DNA of 49,526 nucleotides from Oscillospiraceae bacterium (lineage in GTDB: Bacteria; Bacillota; Clostridia; Oscillospirales; Ruminococcaceae): contig SVMZ01000022.1 of the NCBI GenBank assembly GCA_015067185.1, positions 1 to 49,526 on the forward strand, written 5' to 3'. How positions within the stretch are numbered: the first letter of the stretch is position 1; the number at the start of each line of letters is the position of its first letter. The notes under the pieces were generated by a model, which saw only the letters and a program-made list of their open reading frames with translations, searched no databases and had not been told where the DNA came from. This document shows positions 48,467 through 49,526 of the stretch, in pieces. A program made the translations under genes and the position numbers.

Positions 48467-49345
48467 TCAATCGCACTTGAACGGCAGGTCTGGTTCCTGC
48501 TCTAAATCTTTGAAATCTGGTCTCTGCCCATCCTCTAATAAGAGAATGTCCTCAAACGGTATTCCCCATGTTCCCATGATGATTTGTTTTTCCTCATGGG
48601 TCTTTTCTGTAATGTGGAACTTGAAACCAGTAATTTTCTTTTTTCCTGTTTCAGTTTGTATTCTAACCTCTTCGCATGAAACCGTGATGTCGGTTGTGGC
48701 ATTGATTTCATCAAGTGCGGGGTCTATTACTCGCCTTTTTAAGTCATAGGCAGTTTTGTATTTACCATCCGTAATAGTTTGTGAGAATGTATCAACATTT
48801 AGATTAGCACATCCAAAGTTTACCATAGAGCGGAGATATTCGTACAATCGGCAACTGTATTTTTTCTTGAGTTGCATAATGAATCCCAGTTCGTATTTGG
48901 TAAACTTTCCTTTTTTCCCTGTAAGGAATCGTTTTAGTGCTGGGTCAAGTTGAATATAAATTTTCTTTTCGTTTTTATCAACACGACAACCGCCAGCAAT
49001 CCAGTGATAAAATTCCGTCACCCCTGGTTCAACCTCGATTGCAAATGACATGCCAATCAAATCGGAAATGCTATCATATATTTTTTCATACTGATAACCA
49101 CCGTCTCCAATACCCATAAACTGCATAAAAACATTAAACGGTATCACCTCAACCGGAAATGTTGTGTCCTTGGGTTTGACATGGGAAATCATCAGCGCAA
49201 GCAATCTCTTTTGATATGTATCAAGAACAAACGACTGCTTTGTGAGGTTTCGCCTGTAATTATAGTCAGTGCTGATTTTCTGAATCAACTTGTTGTCCTG
49301 CGAGACAATGAGTTGTTTTTCTTTGTTTTTATATTTGCGAGGCAT
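48467..49345 (-). CDS. Rep_3-family replication initiator
   Basis: A 292-residue protein of the Rep_3/RepB plasmid initiator family. It opens with a basic segment, then LTKQSFVLDTYQKRLLALMIS, the first winged-helix region. FLTGKKGKFTKYELGFIMQLKKKYSCRLYEYLRS follows near residues 140-170, the family's best conserved block. A second winged helix (YDLKRRVIDPALDEINATT) comes near 200. It binds iterons and opens the origin; an array of iterons is present 0.55-1.6 kb away. The ATG at 49345 (or GTG at 49348) overlaps the stop of the upstream gene, behind GAGGTGAT. It marks an integrated plasmid or a replicating ICE. Confidence 0.82.
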   Translation of the reverse strand: MPRKYKNKEKQLIVSQDNKLIQKISTDYNYRRNLTKQSFVLDTYQKRLLALMISHVKPKDTTFPVEVIPFNVFMQFMGIGDGGYQYEKIYDSISDLIGMSFAIEVEPGVTEFYHWIAGGCRVDKNEKKIYIQLDPALKRFLTGKKGKFTKYELGFIMQLKKKYSCRLYEYLRSMVNFGCANLNVDTFSQTITDGKYKTAYDLKRRVIDPALDEINATTDITVSCEEVRIQTETGKKKITGFKFHITEKTHEEKQIIMGTWGIPFEDILLLEDGQRPDFKDLEQEPDLPFKCD

Positions 49346-49515
49346 CACATCACCTCTGACTGCTCTTTATCAAATTGGTCTGTCAACTCTTCCATCTGTT
49401 CCTTTGTTGCCACAACATGAAATTCTATGGACTCATGGGCAAAATCTTTGACATCAATGAAAAAACTCTTTTCACTCTCTTGATATTGGTATTTGCCTGT
49501 TTCCTTGTTTCTCAT
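49345..49515 (-). CDS. Small unknown protein upstream of rep, possibly truncated by the window edge
   Basis: A 56-residue frame that starts with ATG at 49515 and overlaps the rep start by one base, so the two are translated together. It is acidic, has no membrane helix, and is not recognised (KSFFIDVKDFAHESIEFHVV in the middle). There is no clear ribosome binding site at 49515, and the frame stays open to the edge of the window, so the real gene may be longer. By position it may be a copy-number control or partition-related gene. Confidence 0.45.
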   Translation of the reverse strand: MRNKETGKYQYQESEKSFFIDVKDFAHESIEFHVVATKEQMEELTDQFDKEQSEVM

Positions 49516-49526
49516 AATCAGATACA

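Overview
The window looks like chromosomal DNA of an anaerobic, fermentative gut-type clostridium (Bacillota, possibly an Oscillospirales relative). The grounds are strong AGGAGG-type ribosome binding sites, TnpV and polyvalent-protein remnants typical of gut Firmicutes elements, many ferredoxin-type flavoproteins, and glycan and glycerol genes. No tRNA, rRNA or CRISPR array was seen.

Layout. (1) 1-5.4 kb is an accessory island: a P-loop kinase, TnpV, an XRE-TPR regulator translationally coupled to an MFS exporter, a truncated SDR, and a UlaG-like metallo-hydrolase. Copies of a 16-base repeat lie near both edges. (2) 5.4-7.5 kb is a decayed strip with a rhamnosidase-like relic and a DUF6809-like pseudogene, plus an intact BNR/sialidase-like gene. 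Two nearly identical hairpins bracket it. (3) 7.6-11.6 kb is housekeeping: a type IIA topoisomerase B subunit, a LiaF-like membrane protein, a half-size TauE/SafE protein and a YgjP-like metallopeptidase. (4) 11.8-24.5 kb is the centrepiece: malate dehydrogenase, then one tight operon fumC-hdrB-hdrC-hdrA-mvhD-(two Fe-S subunits)-(FAD/NAD reductase)-frdB-frdA-transporter, closed by a terminator. (5) 24.5-25.9 kb is a frameshifted relic of a phage/ICE polyvalent protein. (6) 26-36.6 kb is a catabolic-looking region with two AraC regulators, two Gfo/Idh/MocA dehydrogenases, an Old-Yellow-Enzyme-like protein, an SDR, a fumarate-reductase-like flavoprotein, a D-2-hydroxyacid dehydrogenase and one unrecognised helical protein; it has no transporter. 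(7) 36.7-41.8 kb holds PurN, a histidine phosphatase, a GH36-like glycosidase and a nitrilase-GDPD fusion. (8) 41.8-47.1 kb holds two zinc-ribbon proteins, glycerol kinase and an RlmD-type rRNA methyltransferase. (9) 47.2-49.5 kb is the edge of another mobile or plasmid-like module, with AT-rich DNA, iterons, a Rep_3 initiator and a small membrane protein.

How it fits together. Region 4 encodes the reductive branch oxaloacetate -> malate -> fumarate -> succinate. The fumarate reductase is soluble: no FrdC/D anchor is present and the FAD-linking His is replaced by Asn. It is co-transcribed with a full HdrABC-MvhD-Flox-like set and an AspT/SucE-family carrier. The inferred system is an NADH-fed, flavin-based electron-bifurcating fumarate reductase that makes succinate and reduced ferredoxin, with succinate leaving through the carrier. 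Sequence supports the gene content and order; the bifurcation and the succinate export are inference. Region 6 is the second candidate for new biochemistry, a redox modification pathway for an unknown small molecule or glycoside.
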